Part shown: positions 1 through 8,266 of the stretch, one piece after another
Layout: each line of letters opens with the position of its first letter
Numbering within the stretch: position 1 is the first letter of the stretch
Assembly: GCF_001423125.1 (NCBI RefSeq)
Contig: NZ_LMNW01000012.1
Span: forward strand, 688,772 to 752,771
Reading direction: 5' to 3'
From: Duganella sp. Leaf126
Lineage (GTDB): Bacteria > Pseudomonadota > Gammaproteobacteria > Burkholderiales > Burkholderiaceae_D
DNA: 64,000 nt
Notes under the pieces: model-generated
Told to the model about the DNA's origin: nothing
The model's database searches: none
The model's input: the letters and a program-made list of their open reading frames with translations, nothing else
Translations under genes and position numbers: made by a program

Positions 1-2
1 TC

Positions 3-377
3 GGCAGCGTGATCGACACCCTGGTACAAGCCAAGGAACTTCATCCGGGCAAGCGCAACTCGCTCGACGCATTGTGCGACCGCTACGGCATCTCCAACGC
101 CCACCGCAAGCTGCACGGCGCGCTGCTCGACTCGGAATTGCTCGCCGACGTCTACCTGGCGATGACACGCGGCCAGAACAGCCTCGGCATGGACGTGGAA
201 GAAGCCAAGCCGACCGGCGGCGAACTGCTGGCGCCGGTTGCCATGGCCGACATCATCTTCCTGCCGGCAACGGAAGAGGAACTGGCAGCCCACGTCGAAG
301 CGCTGGCCGGACTGGACAAGGCAGTCAAAGGACAGTGCATCTGGACCGCCGCCATGGCACCGCAACTGCCGGCCTGA
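3..377 (+). CDS. dnaQ: DNA polymerase III epsilon subunit, C-terminal part (gene starts before window)
   Basis: The epsilon subunit is the 3'-5' proofreading exonuclease of the replicative polymerase. The frame is open from base 3 to TGA at 375-377, about 124 residues, and has no start inside the window. HPGKRNSLDALCDRY and HGALLDSELLADVYLAM are typical of the DnaQ C-terminal half; the second carries the H-x4-D of the Exo III motif. The last ~60 residues are the variable tail, which in DnaQ leads to the alpha-binding end. This is host sequence and fixes the chromosomal side of the prophage junction. It is followed by tRNA-Val. The identification is firm; the 5' part cannot be seen. Confidence 0.93.
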   Translation, partial: GSVIDTLVQAKELHPGKRNSLDALCDRYGISNAHRKLHGALLDSELLADVYLAMTRGQNSLGMDVEEAKPTGGELLAPVAMADIIFLPATEEELAAHVEALAGLDKAVKGQCIWTAAMAPQLPA

Positions 378-407
378 CGCCATGGCGAATAATTTTCACA
401 TTTGCCC

Positions 408-437
408 TTCCATTTTGCCGGGCACGTAGCGTATAAT
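408..437 (+). promoter_or_regulatory. Probable promoter of tRNA-Val
   Basis: A perfect -10 hexamer TATAAT lies at 432-437, 12 bases before the mature tRNA. With an 18-base spacer the -35 is TTCCAT (408-413), a weak match. The -10 is convincing; the -35 is inferred from spacing. Confidence 0.6.
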
Positions 438-449
438 TCGCCTCGCTTC

Positions 450-524
450 GGGAGGTTAGCTCAGGGGTAGAGCACTGCATTCACACTGCAGGGGTCGCAA
501 GTTCGAAACTTGCACTTCCCACCA
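450..524 (+). tRNA. tRNA-Val (anticodon CAC)
   Basis: The sequence folds as a canonical cloverleaf. The acceptor GGGAGGT (450-456) pairs with ACTTCCC (514-520), with one G-T pair, followed by discriminator A and encoded CCA (522-524). The anticodon stem CTGCA/TGCAG encloses the loop TTCACAC with anticodon CAC at 482-484. The T arm contains GTTCGAA. The gene is intact although the prophage lies directly downstream, as expected when a phage attachment site restores the tRNA 3' end. Confidence 0.96.
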
Positions 525-530
525 AGAATA
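487..530. other. Putative attL (tRNA-Val 3' end)
   Basis: A tyrosine integrase gene ends about 90 bases downstream of the tRNA and reads toward it, the usual layout when a lambdoid phage uses a tRNA 3' half as attB. The core is therefore probably in the anticodon-stem to CCA part of tRNA-Val. The limits given are a guess because the duplicate (attR) is outside the window. Confidence 0.5.
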
Positions 531-554
531 CAAAGTGAAATCAATCACTTAACC

Positions 555-588
555 AAAAAGCCGACCTTTAAACAGGCCGGCTTTTTTC
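555..588 (+). terminator. Intrinsic terminator after tRNA-Val
   Basis: AAAAAGCCGACCT pairs, with one mismatch, with AGGCCGGCTTTTTT around a short loop. The T run on one side and the A run on the other suggest it can stop transcription both from the tRNA and from int. Two direct copies of GGGTGTAATTT follow, at about 591 and 604, the second reaching the end of int. Confidence 0.75.
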
Positions 589-612
589 TTGGGTGTAATT
601 TTTGGGTGTAAT

Positions 613-1614
613 TTACTTCACGATCAAGTCCGATAAACGATCCAGCGCCTCGCGCTGGGCCTCGACCTGCAAGTGGGCATAGCGCTGAGTCGTTTGCACA
701 TTCGCGTGGCCCAGGATTTTACCGATGGTGTACAGATCCGCCCCCAGGGCCAGCAGGATGCTCGCGCACGAGTGCCGCAGGTCGTGGAAATTCGCGTGCG
801 GCAAGCCAGCCTTCACGCGAGCTCGGCGCCAAGCGGACTGCACGCCGTATAGGGTCATACGCAGGGGGTAATGGTACAGCCATGGCCGCAGTGCCGGGAT
901 AATTGGGACCACGCGCATCTTCGCAGTTTTGGTATTGCTCGATGGGAAGGTGATCGAATCCTTTCCGATGTGTTGTTTCTCGATTTTGAAGAGCTCCCCC
1001 CTGCGGGCGCCGGTAAGAAGCGCACCCCAAATCGCCGCCTGCGCCACGATGCTGCAGTGTGAGGCAATTCGCTGTACCTGGGCAATGGTGAGAAAAACCT
1101 CCCGCTTGTTGTTCACCGGCACGCTTTCGATCCTCAAGCCGTAGTTTTCCGGCGTCATTCGGTGACGCCAGGCCAGCGTAAGGCCCTTCTTTGCACACGC
1201 CAGCGATCGATTGATCGTGGCTGGCGCGTACGCCGGTTCCAGCTCGCCAGTCTTTCTGTTGGGGATGCGCTTGCTCATATCGCGAATCACGTGGTCCGCA
1301 AACTCTTGCGCCTGGCTCGCTTTGTATTTCTCAGCCCACAACCCGAGCCGCTTGGCGTGGTGTTTCGATGTTTCGGCGCTGCGCAGGCCCTCGGAATGTT
1401 CGATGTAGAGGGCCAGAATGGCCGCCATAGGCGGGTCGCCAGGAATGACCACCTGCTTCTTCTTGGGCGCCCGCGCCACGGCGGAGCGCAGCTCGGCCTC
1501 TACTCGCTTGGCATCACTCGCAGTTGCACCTTCCGGCAACTTTCGGTGAACTCTCTTGCCGTCGACCATGATACCGACGTGCTTCCTGCCATGTTTATCG
1601 TCCCAGATGGACAT
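613..1614 (-). CDS. int: Phage tyrosine integrase
   Basis: Catalyses site-specific recombination between phage and chromosomal attachment sites. Numbered from the earlier possible start at 1644, the catalytic set is complete: R214 in TGARRGE, probably K239, H287-x-x-R290 in HDLRH, H313 in LGHAN and nucleophile Y322 in QRYAH. The N-terminal ~65 residues form an arm-binding-like region, followed by a core-binding domain and the C-terminal catalytic domain. I chose the ATG at 1612-1614 because AAAGGA lies about 9 bases upstream; the ATG at 1644 has a weaker site and would add 10 residues. It is the last gene of the PL operon and overlaps the HTH gene upstream. Confidence 0.95.
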   Translation of the reverse strand: MSIWDDKHGRKHVGIMVDGKRVHRKLPEGATASDAKRVEAELRSAVARAPKKKQVVIPGDPPMAAILALYIEHSEGLRSAETSKHHAKRLGLWAEKYKASQAQEFADHVIRDMSKRIPNRKTGELEPAYAPATINRSLACAKKGLTLAWRHRMTPENYGLRIESVPVNNKREVFLTIAQVQRIASHCSIVAQAAIWGALLTGARRGELFKIEKQHIGKDSITFPSSNTKTAKMRVVPIIPALRPWLYHYPLRMTLYGVQSAWRRARVKAGLPHANFHDLRHSCASILLALGADLYTIGKILGHANVQTTQRYAHLQVEAQREALDRLSDLIVK

Positions 1615-1832
1615 TGCTGATTTTCCTTTAACCAAGTTTTGCATTCCGCCAAGTCGTAGCGCTTCGAACGCTTGCCGACTGGCGTATAAGGTAATCCGTT
1701 TTGCTCGAGTCGTCGCACTGTTGATTCACTGACCCCGAGCGCAGCGCAGAGCTGCTGGCGATTTAGCCCGCCAGCTGTTTGACTTGCAACAAGCTCTGCG
1801 ATTCGCTTGAGCTCGTTCTCGTTCATCATCAT
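1500..1832 (-). CDS. Helix-turn-helix protein, excisionase-like
   Basis: A 110-residue protein starting with three Met codons; the first ATG overlaps the stop of the upstream gene (ATGA). Residues ~20-70 (LNRQQLCAALGVSESTVRR, then PYTPVGKRSKRYDL and CKTWL) fit the HTH_17/MerR-like excisionase fold, with a recognition helix followed by a small wing. Its position directly before int supports a recombination directionality factor. The C-terminal ~35 residues are read in a second frame across the 5' end of int, an overlap of 115-145 bases, which is unusually long. The alternative is a plain transcriptional regulator. Confidence 0.72.
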   Translation of the reverse strand: MMMNENELKRIAELVASQTAGGLNRQQLCAALGVSESTVRRLEQNGLPYTPVGKRSKRYDLAECKTWLKENQQCPSGTINMAGSTSVSWSTAREFTESCRKVQLRVMPSE

Positions 1833-2449
1833 GGTGGCGTCTCCAGCGTAGGTTGCGAAGTGTGGCGAGGCGCGGCAGCGATCATCGCCCGGTAGGCTGG
1901 CGCCATGGTAGCCAGCGTCGCCGCCAGCAGGTCCGCTGTTACGCCTGGCGCCGCATCCATTTGCATAAGCACCAGCAGCGCGGCGCGGCGCGCCAGCTCG
2001 ATGTCGGCGGGCTTGGCAGTTGGCCAGATGGCGACTGCGGCGCCGGCGATGATCTCGGGCGTGGGTTCCGTCGGGACGAGCTGCCAGCCGGGCGGCGCCG
2101 TCGGCGGGGTGGCGGCGATCAGCGCAAGTACATCCGCCTTCACCTCGCACCAGGTCACGTCGTCAGGACCGAAGCCGCGGCCACACCAGGCCCTGAAGCG
2201 GCGATACAGCGCGCTCACGATCTCGTCGGCGCCGGCATGCACCGGTACCAGCGTGTAGCCTGCGGGTGCGGCCAGCGCCGGGGCGTGTGCGGCCAGTTGT
2301 GCGCGCAGCTCAGCATTCTCGCGCTCCGCGCGCTGGACCCGGTCGGCCGCCTCCAGCGCGCGGCTGTGGAACTGCCGCCGGCTGATCTCGTCGGCCATGG
2401 CCAGCTCGTAGGGCATGCGCAGCACGCCGTAGAACATGGTGTCACCCAT
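1829..2449 (-). CDS. Phage protein of unknown function with PGWQLVP motif
   Basis: A 206-residue protein. The start at 2447-2449 (MGDTMFYGVLRMPYE) shares one base with the stop of the upstream gene (TGATG). A short coiled-coil-like segment (about residues 28-55, rich in A, E, R) precedes a Pro/Ala-rich body. APAGYTLVPV and PPGWQLVPTEPTPEII are two copies of a short motif common in phage early proteins of unknown function, where it forms small repeats. No catalytic residues stand out. It belongs to the PL operon between int and the small-gene cluster. Confidence 0.7.
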   Translation of the reverse strand: MGDTMFYGVLRMPYELAMADEISRRQFHSRALEAADRVQRAERENAELRAQLAAHAPALAAPAGYTLVPVHAGADEIVSALYRRFRAWCGRGFGPDDVTWCEVKADVLALIAATPPTAPPGWQLVPTEPTPEIIAGAAVAIWPTAKPADIELARRAALLVLMQMDAAPGVTADLLAATLATMAPAYRAMIAAAPRHTSQPTLETPP

Positions 2450-3267
2450 CACGCACCGCCTTTCGCTGCAGCGGCGCCACGTAGCTCGCGCACGGCGTCG
2501 GCGCATTGCAGGCACGCCGAGCGATAGGGGCCATTAGTGCCATCCGCCTGCTGATCACATGCCTGCGCGGCCTGCTCAAAAGCCAGCACCACGTCGTGCC
2601 CGCCATCCGGCTTCCCAAACTGTGCCGTCAGTTCGGCAGCCAGGGCCGGATGCGTCGCCGCGCAGGACGTAGCATACGCGGCCAGTGCAGGCCCGGCGTG
2701 CTGGTCGTGATCCATATCCAGAACGAAGTAGCGGCAGCCGCGATGCTTGCCGCCTGGCGCATCGCTTCCGTTCACGCGGCGCACCTCGAACTTGTGGAAC
2801 AAGCCTTGCTGCCCGGCGGGCTGGGATTGGTCACGCTCGGGGAATGGGCCAGGCTGCACTCTGGCGGCAGGAACGTGAGCAGGAACGTGGGCAGCCAAGT
2901 CGGCGCGCACATACCGTACGTCCATGCTGTCGATGCGTTCCCAGCACCACGTCAGTTCAAGGCCGTCTGTATATGGGATGCACTCGTCAGCATTGGCCTC
3001 GCCCGGATTCAGCCAGATTTCTTCCGGGTACGTGGCCGCATGCGGGTTCGACTGCCCCGCCACTGGCGCAGGCTGCTGCACTGGCTGCGCGGCAGCCTGG
3101 CTTTCGAGGGTCCGGATCGCGGCCCATTGCTCCGGCGTAAAGCCGCCGGGGCCGGATAACGCTGACACCGCTGGCGAGTAGTAGCTATCACGCACATCCA
3201 CAAATTTGTGCGTTGGCTCAGCCGCTGGTTGACGCGGTGCTGCCTCATTTTTATAAATGTCAGTCAT
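2449..3267 (-). CDS. Phage hypothetical protein, 272 aa
   Basis: The frame starts with ATG at 3265-3267 inside an ATGA overlap with the upstream gene. The protein has a low-complexity Ala/Gln/Pro segment near residues 50-70. A more ordered central part (WLNPGEANADEC, ELTWCWERIDSMDVRYVR) resembles a short domain seen in phage early proteins and may fold as a small beta unit. The C-terminus contains two Cys (CDQQADG, CLQC). I do not recognise a function. The tight coupling on both sides shows it is translated with the rest of the PL operon. Confidence 0.65.
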   Translation of the reverse strand: MTDIYKNEAAPRQPAAEPTHKFVDVRDSYYSPAVSALSGPGGFTPEQWAAIRTLESQAAAQPVQQPAPVAGQSNPHAATYPEEIWLNPGEANADECIPYTDGLELTWCWERIDSMDVRYVRADLAAHVPAHVPAARVQPGPFPERDQSQPAGQQGLFHKFEVRRVNGSDAPGGKHRGCRYFVLDMDHDQHAGPALAAYATSCAATHPALAAELTAQFGKPDGGHDVVLAFEQAAQACDQQADGTNGPYRSACLQCADAVRELRGAAAAKGGA

Positions 3268-3497
3268 GTCGGTTGCTCCAAAATCGTAATGTCAGCGGGC
3301 CGCACCGGTTCGGCGCTGCCCTCCATGTAGACGACCATTTCCCGGTCGCCCTTGTGCCAACAGAAGCCGGCGATGAATTTCTTTACTCCTGCATGCATCA
3401 CCGGGCGCGCGAGCTGCTTCGCGCGGTGGATGCGCAGGTCGTGCTGGTCGGCCTGGTCCTGTGCCGTCGGCGCCGGCGCCTGGTCGCGCGCGCTCAC
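3264..3497 (-). CDS. Small phage hypothetical protein, 77 aa
   Basis: GTG start at 3495-3497 lies in a GTGA overlap with the gene upstream, and the stop overlaps the next ATG (ATGA). The N-terminal third is charged (His/Arg/Asp). The rest, KKFIAGFCWHKGDREMVVYM then VRPADITILEQ, looks like a short beta-rich fold. No known family recognised. Confidence 0.6.
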   Translation of the reverse strand: MSARDQAPAPTAQDQADQHDLRIHRAKQLARPVMHAGVKKFIAGFCWHKGDREMVVYMEGSAEPVRPADITILEQPT

Positions 3498-3592
3498 CTC
3501 GACATCCAGTCGCAGAGCAGGGCGGCCAGGGCCAGGCCGTACAGCTTCAGGGCGCCAATGCAGGCGACGCGGCGGATGACGCTGGCGCTCAC
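3494..3592 (-). CDS. Very small membrane-like peptide, 32 aa
   Basis: This frame is easy to miss. GTG at 3590-3592 overlaps the preceding stop as GTGA, and its own TGA overlaps the following GTG start as GTGA. The peptide begins MSASVIRRVACIGALKLYG and continues with a hydrophobic Leu/Ala stretch ending CDWMSR. One transmembrane helix with a basic N-terminus is likely. The exact filling of the gap by four-base overlaps on both sides is the main support; there is no family match. Confidence 0.55.
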   Translation of the reverse strand: MSASVIRRVACIGALKLYGLALAALLCDWMSR

Positions 3593-3984
3593 GGCGCCAC
3601 CTTCACAGCACGGCCGCCGCGCCACCGCCAGCCTGGTGCGATCTGGTTGCGCTTAAAGCGTTCCCGCCGCTGCGCTTGCGTCAGAAGCGGATATGCTTCA
3701 TCCCCATTCCTGAAGTGGCCGTCGGGAACCAGTCCCCAATAGTGGCAATCGATCCACTCGCTGCGTGGGCAATGCATATCCCACTCCGTGCCGCAATCCG
3801 TGTAGCATGAGCGCCAGAAGACGGGGCAGCCGTCAATCCCGATACCGTTTTTCTCCAGGCCAAAGGCTTGAGGATGGCTCCAGCGGTCCACCTTGGCAAC
3901 GTCAGGAACGTCTGGCCAGCCGCCGCAGCTGCGCAGCAGCTCCACCGCGCGCTTCGCCTGCTTCTTGTAGATACGCGGATTCAT
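3589..3984 (-). CDS. Phage hypothetical protein, Cys/Trp-rich, 131 aa
   Basis: The start ATG at 3982-3984 (MNPRIYKKQAKRAVELL) overlaps the upstream stop as ATGA. The central part carries four Cys and many aromatic residues (GCPVFWRSCYTDCGTEWDMHC, split here over one region of about residues 53-73), which could bind a metal. SEWIDCHYWGLVPDG and TQAQRRERFKRNQ follow. The family is common in Burkholderiales phages next to ASCH-type proteins, as here, but has no assigned role. The stop overlaps the 32-aa gene. Confidence 0.65.
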   Translation of the reverse strand: MNPRIYKKQAKRAVELLRSCGGWPDVPDVAKVDRWSHPQAFGLEKNGIGIDGCPVFWRSCYTDCGTEWDMHCPRSEWIDCHYWGLVPDGHFRNGDEAYPLLTQAQRRERFKRNQIAPGWRWRGGRAVKVAP

Positions 3985-4607
3985 GGTGTCACCCGCTTGA
4001 ACTCGACCACCCACACCCACGGATTCGCCGCCCAGCTGCCGGCGCCGTTGATCTCGTCCCACAGCTCGCTATACGCACGAATCGCTGGGGGTAGATACTC
4101 GCCGGCGCAGTAGCCGCGCATGTGCCGATCCTCCAGGGTGATGCCCTCGGCACGCGCGTCCGCCTCGCTGCAGTCGTTCAGCCGCTCCACCCGCACGCTG
4201 ACGATCGCCAACAGGATCCGGCTGGCCCAGCGCGGCATGTGAATGCTGACGCGTGTCTTGCCGACGCACCGCTCGGCTGGCGCGGCGCCGTCGGCGTCAT
4301 ACCAGACCGGATGCGGCTGCATGTCGCTCGGCGCCAGGTAGTCGGCGCGGCCGCCATCGCCTGTGGAGCGCCACGTCTCGCGCACCCACAGGCGGTCGCC
4401 CGGCTGGCCGTATGGGCATTCACGCAGCAAGCTGGCCAGCGTGACTGCCTCGCGGCCTTCCATCTGGTAGCGGTTCGTGTGTGGGTCGCCAGCGATGACA
4501 ATCGGGTATTCCGGCTGCCGCTTCATCACCCGCCGCGTCTGCGACTTGGTGCCGTCCAGCGTGGCGCGCACCATGGCGCCGTTCATGAGGATGGGGCGTT
4601 CAGTCAC
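3981..4607 (-). CDS. ASCH/PUA-like phage protein
   Basis: A 208-residue protein. RPILMNGAMVRATLDGTKSQ followed by TRRVM near the N-terminus, GDRLWVRETWR in the middle and HMPRWASRILLAIVSVRVE are the signatures of the phage branch of the ASCH (PUA-like) superfamily, thought to bind RNA or modified bases. The GTG start at 4605-4607 overlaps the previous gene by 8 bases; an ATG at the NGAMV position is a later alternative. The frame is open further upstream, but that part is antisense-like and lacks the family match. Confidence 0.78.
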   Translation of the reverse strand: MTERPILMNGAMVRATLDGTKSQTRRVMKRQPEYPIVIAGDPHTNRYQMEGREAVTLASLLRECPYGQPGDRLWVRETWRSTGDGGRADYLAPSDMQPHPVWYDADGAAPAERCVGKTRVSIHMPRWASRILLAIVSVRVERLNDCSEADARAEGITLEDRHMRGYCAGEYLPPAIRAYSELWDEINGAGSWAANPWVWVVEFKRVTP

Positions 4608-5226
4608 AGCTGCCTCCCTCGGTGTCAGGCGACGTGCCGTCGAAGAGCGGCAGCCCAGTCTTGCCAGCCGCATCCGCATCAGCCTTGGCGCGGCCTTGTT
4701 CGTAGTGCGCATCACTGCAAAACCCTCGGCCCATCCAGAGGGTATTCGACGGGCGGCCGCAGAAGCAGGTCGGAAACGGATCAGCCTTGTTGGCGCTGTA
4801 CCAGGCCTGCGGCTCACTCGCCCACGGCGCGGCCTCATCCGGTACGCCAACACCCATGAGGCTGTTCTGCACCCAGGTCATTGCCGCCTCGGCGCCGGCG
4901 CCGCGCCGCCACTCGATCCAAGCGGCCTGGTTGCCGACCAGCACGTCATGCATGATCTTGGCGTCGGAGTGGATGCGACGCTCCAGCGCGGCGATGCGCT
5001 CCATGCGCTCCCGGGCAACCTGAGTCACCTGCTGGCGCGGCAAGTCGCCACCGAGAAGGAGGCCGATATCGTTCACGAGGTCTTGCAGGCCACGGCAGGC
5101 TTTATGCCAGTTGCCTACCTGCGCATGCAGTTGAGCGACACGTTTGTCGCGTTCGGCCAGCTGCTGCTCGGCGCTGGCCAGGCTGATTTTTACTGCAGCC
5201 AGTTCCGTTTCCGTGTTTGCGCTCAT
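4600..5226 (-). CDS. Phage hypothetical protein with N-terminal coiled coil
   Basis: A 208-residue protein starting with ATG in an ATGA overlap with the RdgC fusion gene. Residues ~5-45 and ~70-85 have heptad-like Leu/Ala spacing ([20 protein letters not shown]), suggesting a coiled coil. The second half has a Cys pair region ([19 protein letters not shown], then SDAHYEQG) that looks like a small zinc-binding unit. The function is unknown. Confidence 0.65.
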   Translation of the reverse strand: MSANTETELAAVKISLASAEQQLAERDKRVAQLHAQVGNWHKACRGLQDLVNDIGLLLGGDLPRQQVTQVARERMERIAALERRIHSDAKIMHDVLVGNQAAWIEWRRGAGAEAAMTWVQNSLMGVGVPDEAAPWASEPQAWYSANKADPFPTCFCGRPSNTLWMGRGFCSDAHYEQGRAKADADAAGKTGLPLFDGTSPDTEGGSCD

Positions 5227-6692
5227 GCGGCACCGCCGTGCGCCAGCAGCTCGCGGTTGCCGTTCGACTGCATCGGGCCAACGACCGATCCCTCCATCGC
5301 CTCCAGCAGGCGCGCTGCCCGGTTGTAGCCGATCAACAGGTGGCGCTGGACCGGCGAGATCGACGCGCGCTGGTTGGTGCGCACCACTGCCACGGCCTGC
5401 TCGTACAGCGGATCGACGGCACTGCCGTCGCCGGCCGGCACGTCAGCGGCCAGGTTCGTCACCACGCGCTGCTCGCGCACTGGCTCGTCGCCTTTGGCGG
5501 GTGCCTGGGTTGGCTCGACAATTTCGATGGCAGCGACGAGCAGCAGTTGCTGAGACTGCGAGCCGGCTGGCAGAGCCTTAGCCATGGCCAGCGCTGCCTC
5601 TACGGCGCCCAAGCTCTTTTCGGCCATGTGTTCGCGCACGCTTTCGATCACGGGCTGGATCGTTTTTTCATAGAGTTCGTTCAGCACGGCGCGGTGCATA
5701 TCGCGCGTCTTGTACATTTCGGCCGTGAGGCGGATGGCGCGCTCGACGTTCTGCTGCGTGCCGGCTTGCGGGCGCTTCTCAACGCCCGGCGCGCCCACCG
5801 TCGCTTCACCGCCCAGCGCTTCCACGATATCGGCCAGCAGCTTGGCCAGCTCGCCCGTCATCAGCATGAAGTCGCCGTCGAAGCGTTCGTCGTCGTTGCG
5901 GCTGGTGCCGCGCGTTTCTTCTGTCAGCACGTCGAGCGGCTTGACGCTCTTGATGGCCAACGTCTCGTCCAGCACGAACGAAATCTTGCTGTCCCAGGTC
6001 ATCGCCAGGCGAGTGCACTGCTTGCCGGCTGCAATGTGGCGGCGCACGTCGTCCGGCTCGAGGGTGTGGCGCTTATACGCGACCTGAGCTTTGCTCTCGC
6101 CAGTGGCGCGCATGATGGCGTCCTGGTCGATGGTGAAGCCGGCCGGCGCTTCGTCGGACTGCAGCCACTCGGTCATCACGCCCACCGGCGAGCGCTGTAC
6201 GCGCAAGCTTTCCAGCGGTATCTTGTCGACCGCCTTGAGCAGCAGCTTGATGACTTCGTCGGCCTTCGCCGGGCTGGCCGCGTCCACCACCAGCCAGCCG
6301 TTGACCGGATCGATCCAGGTCCAGGTGTTTGACTCGATACTGAAAGCGCGTGGCAGCAGCTCGTCGGTGACGCGCTCCTTCAATTCCTTCATGGCCTTCT
6401 TGCCCGGCGCGAAGCCCTGGGCCTCTTCCATTTCGGCGGCGCGCGCCTTCGTCACCTGGTTGATGACGGTGGCCGGCAGCAGCTTCTTCTCGCCGCGCAG
6501 GCGGATCAGCATCTGCTTGTTGACTGCGTGTACCAGCGCGCCGTCCTTGCGGGGCGAGTCCCAGCCCTGGCGGATCAGCTCGGTGCTGCTGGCCGGCGCG
6601 AAGGCGTTGGAAGCGAGCGCTTCGGCCAGCGCTTCGGCGGTCATTGCCCAGTGCGCCGGCAGCCGATAAACCTGTAAATTTTTAAACATCAT
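5223..6692 (-). CDS. rdgC: RdgC-like recombination protein fused to an FtsK gamma domain
   Basis: Residues 1 to about 300 match RdgC, the ring-shaped DNA-binding protein that restrains Rec[12 protein letters not shown], then GWDSPR, the LLPATVINQ region, and [15 protein letters not shown]. Usual RdgC is about 300 residues; this protein is 489. A linker of ~125 residues leads to a C-terminal segment (about 428-490) that is a clear FtsK gamma winged helix: [35 protein letters not shown], then QSNGNRELL. The gamma domain of FtsK reads KOPS sites and activates XerD. The start ATG at 6690-6692 follows AAAGGA; a second ATG lies at 6689. It sits between NinB and unknown small genes in the PL operon. 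Confidence 0.9.
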   Translation of the reverse strand: MMFKNLQVYRLPAHWAMTAEALAEALASNAFAPASSTELIRQGWDSPRKDGALVHAVNKQMLIRLRGEKKLLPATVINQVTKARAAEMEEAQGFAPGKKAMKELKERVTDELLPRAFSIESNTWTWIDPVNGWLVVDAASPAKADEVIKLLLKAVDKIPLESLRVQRSPVGVMTEWLQSDEAPAGFTIDQDAIMRATGESKAQVAYKRHTLEPDDVRRHIAAGKQCTRLAMTWDSKISFVLDETLAIKSVKPLDVLTEETRGTSRNDDERFDGDFMLMTGELAKLLADIVEALGGEATVGAPGVEKRPQAGTQQNVERAIRLTAEMYKTRDMHRAVLNELYEKTIQPVIESVREHMAEKSLGAVEAALAMAKALPAGSQSQQLLLVAAIEIVEPTQAPAKGDEPVREQRVVTNLAADVPAGDGSAVDPLYEQAVAVVRTNQRASISPVQRHLLIGYNRAARLLEAMEGSVVGPMQSNGNRELLAHGGAA

Positions 6693-6699
6693 CAATCCT

Positions 6700-7164
6700 T
6701 TAATAGCCGCGCGGCGGCGCTTCGTGAAATTCGACGCCCATCTGGCCGCCGAAAGCGTGTATTTGCTCCATGTACTGGGCGAATCCCTTGACCGTAAGGT
6801 CGGTGCTGCTACCCACCAGAACCGGCTGTCCGCCCGGATCGAAATCCCATTTGCGGTAGCTTTCTTCCTTGCACAGCTCTGGGTCGTATTCCTCCGGCAG
6901 AAACTGCTGCTTGAAGTACTCGTGCCAGATTTCAGCGCTGTACTGGCGCTGGTCGCTCCAGCACTGCTCTGCTATATCCTTAAGGGGCCCGGCCCACATG
7001 CGAGCGTTCTGATCCAGCTTTCGGGCTTTCACTTCCTCCCGCACCAGCACCTCCAGCGGCTTCTCCGCGTCGAGTGGCAGGTTGCGGAGCAGGGCGATGG
7101 CGCGGTCGACATGCTCTTGGCCGCGAAGCAGCAGCTTGCGCTGCTCGAACTTCGGGCGCGTCAT
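6700..7164 (-). CDS. ninB: NinB/Orf-family recombination protein
   Basis: NinB (Orf) of lambda binds ssDNA and SSB and can replace RecFOR in recombination. This 154-residue protein has the family pattern: [20 protein letters not shown] then [38 protein letters not shown] and [11 protein letters not shown]. The start ATG at 7162-7164 overlaps the stop of an 11-codon mini-ORF (ATGA), with GGGAG about 8 bases upstream. It works with the exonuclease, RecT and RdgC-like proteins of the same operon. Confidence 0.85.
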   Translation of the reverse strand: MTRPKFEQRKLLLRGQEHVDRAIALLRNLPLDAEKPLEVLVREEVKARKLDQNARMWAGPLKDIAEQCWSDQRQYSAEIWHEYFKQQFLPEEYDPELCKEESYRKWDFDPGGQPVLVGSSTDLTVKGFAQYMEQIHAFGGQMGVEFHEAPPRGY

Positions 7165-7196
7165 GGCGGTGCTCCCGCCGACCAGCGCGCCGTCAT
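7161..7196 (-). CDS. 11-codon mini-ORF coupling ninB to the upstream gene
   Basis: ATG at 7194-7196 overlaps the stop of the 357-aa gene (ATGA) and the TGA at 7161-7163 overlaps the ninB start (ATGA). The peptide is [11 protein letters not shown]. The GGGAG coding for part of AGA also serves as the ribosome site for ninB. The role is probably translational relay rather than a functional peptide. Confidence 0.4.
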   Translation of the reverse strand: MTARWSAGAPP

Positions 7197-8266
7197 GCTG
7201 GCACCGCCTCGGAGCTGAGGGCGATGACCTTGTTCGGCGCCCGGTCCCAGCCGCGAACTTCGTCCTCCGTGAACTTGCCGGCTTCCGACAGGTCGCTGGT
7301 GTAACCGCACGTGCCGGCGCGGTGGTACAGGCTGTTCTGCTCGTTCCATATGGCAAACAGTGCTGGCTTCCCTGGGAACAGAATGTCGCGCAGCACGGCG
7401 GCGCGCTCGAACTTCATCGCCTTGATCGCACTCGCCATTTCACCCTCGATCCGCTGGCGGCGCTGGCGCGCGTTGCGCTTTACGCGCGGGTCGCCCGGGC
7501 ATGCCGCGTAAAGCTCCCGGTGATCTGCCCACTCAACGCCATGTTTACCCGTGACGACCATCCAGCGGCCATTCAGGCTGTAGTACGCAGCGCCGTAGAC
7601 CACGCGCCCTTTGCGGGTGATCGCATAGACTTTTGCCCCATCTTCGATGGCAACGCCGTCGCGTGTGAAGCCGTTGCTTGGGCTGTTGAAAGAAGCGCGC
7701 CCAAGATGCTCGACGTAGTGGCCCGAGGATCGCTGACTATGCTTGGCATATTCCAGCGCAGTTGCGCCGTTCAAGCCGATCTTCGGGGCCGATGGCTCGA
7801 ACACATAGCCGGTGAAGGCGTTCAGCAGGTAGTCCCGTATGCGGAGCCTTGCTCGTTCCATTTCGATGCGCAACAGGTATGGCATGCGCGCCTCCTTACC
7901 GAAGTCGTAGCGCCCACCGTTGCGGTTCTCAGACAGCGTGACGTCCTGCCACATCTCGAATTTGATGCAGCGGCCCGACATCTCGAGCTGTCCCTTTAGG
8001 TCGCCCTTAGAGCAGGTGCGGTGGTTGAGCGCAATTGCCTTGTATTGGTCCGACTCATCCCAAGGCAAGACGCTCCATCCGATTCGGCGCAGGGTTTGCA
8101 CAATCCGTGCAAACACATCGCGCTTAAACTGTCGCTCCCATGCCTTTTCTGCCGGCCATCCGCCAGCGGCGCGCGCTGCCGAGATTCCTTCCTCTCGAAT
8201 GTACACGTAGGCGTCACCGAAGCCGATGGCGCCTACGCGCTCGATGCGGCCCTTGGTCATCGTCAT
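7193..8266 (-). CDS. Phage hypothetical protein, 357 aa, with UVR-like helical segment
   Basis: Starts at ATG 8264-8266 in an ATGA overlap with the KTSC gene. The first ~220 residues are mixed alpha/beta with many charged residues (RRIGWSVLPWDESDQYK, KFEMWQDVTL) and no recognised fold. Around residues 285-305, RIEGEMASAIKAMKFERAAV then LRDILF resembles the UVR hairpin of UvrB/UvrC. The C-terminus has LFAIWNEQNSLYHRAGT and GYTSDLSEAGKFTEDEV, a pattern met in phage proteins that list ambient residues around a small beta sheet. The function is unknown; it lies among recombination genes. Confidence 0.7.
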   Translation of the reverse strand: MTMTKGRIERVGAIGFGDAYVYIREEGISAARAAGGWPAEKAWERQFKRDVFARIVQTLRRIGWSVLPWDESDQYKAIALNHRTCSKGDLKGQLEMSGRCIKFEMWQDVTLSENRNGGRYDFGKEARMPYLLRIEMERARLRIRDYLLNAFTGYVFEPSAPKIGLNGATALEYAKHSQRSSGHYVEHLGRASFNSPSNGFTRDGVAIEDGAKVYAITRKGRVVYGAAYYSLNGRWMVVTGKHGVEWADHRELYAACPGDPRVKRNARQRRQRIEGEMASAIKAMKFERAAVLRDILFPGKPALFAIWNEQNSLYHRAGTCGYTSDLSEAGKFTEDEVRGWDRAPNKVIALSSEAVPA

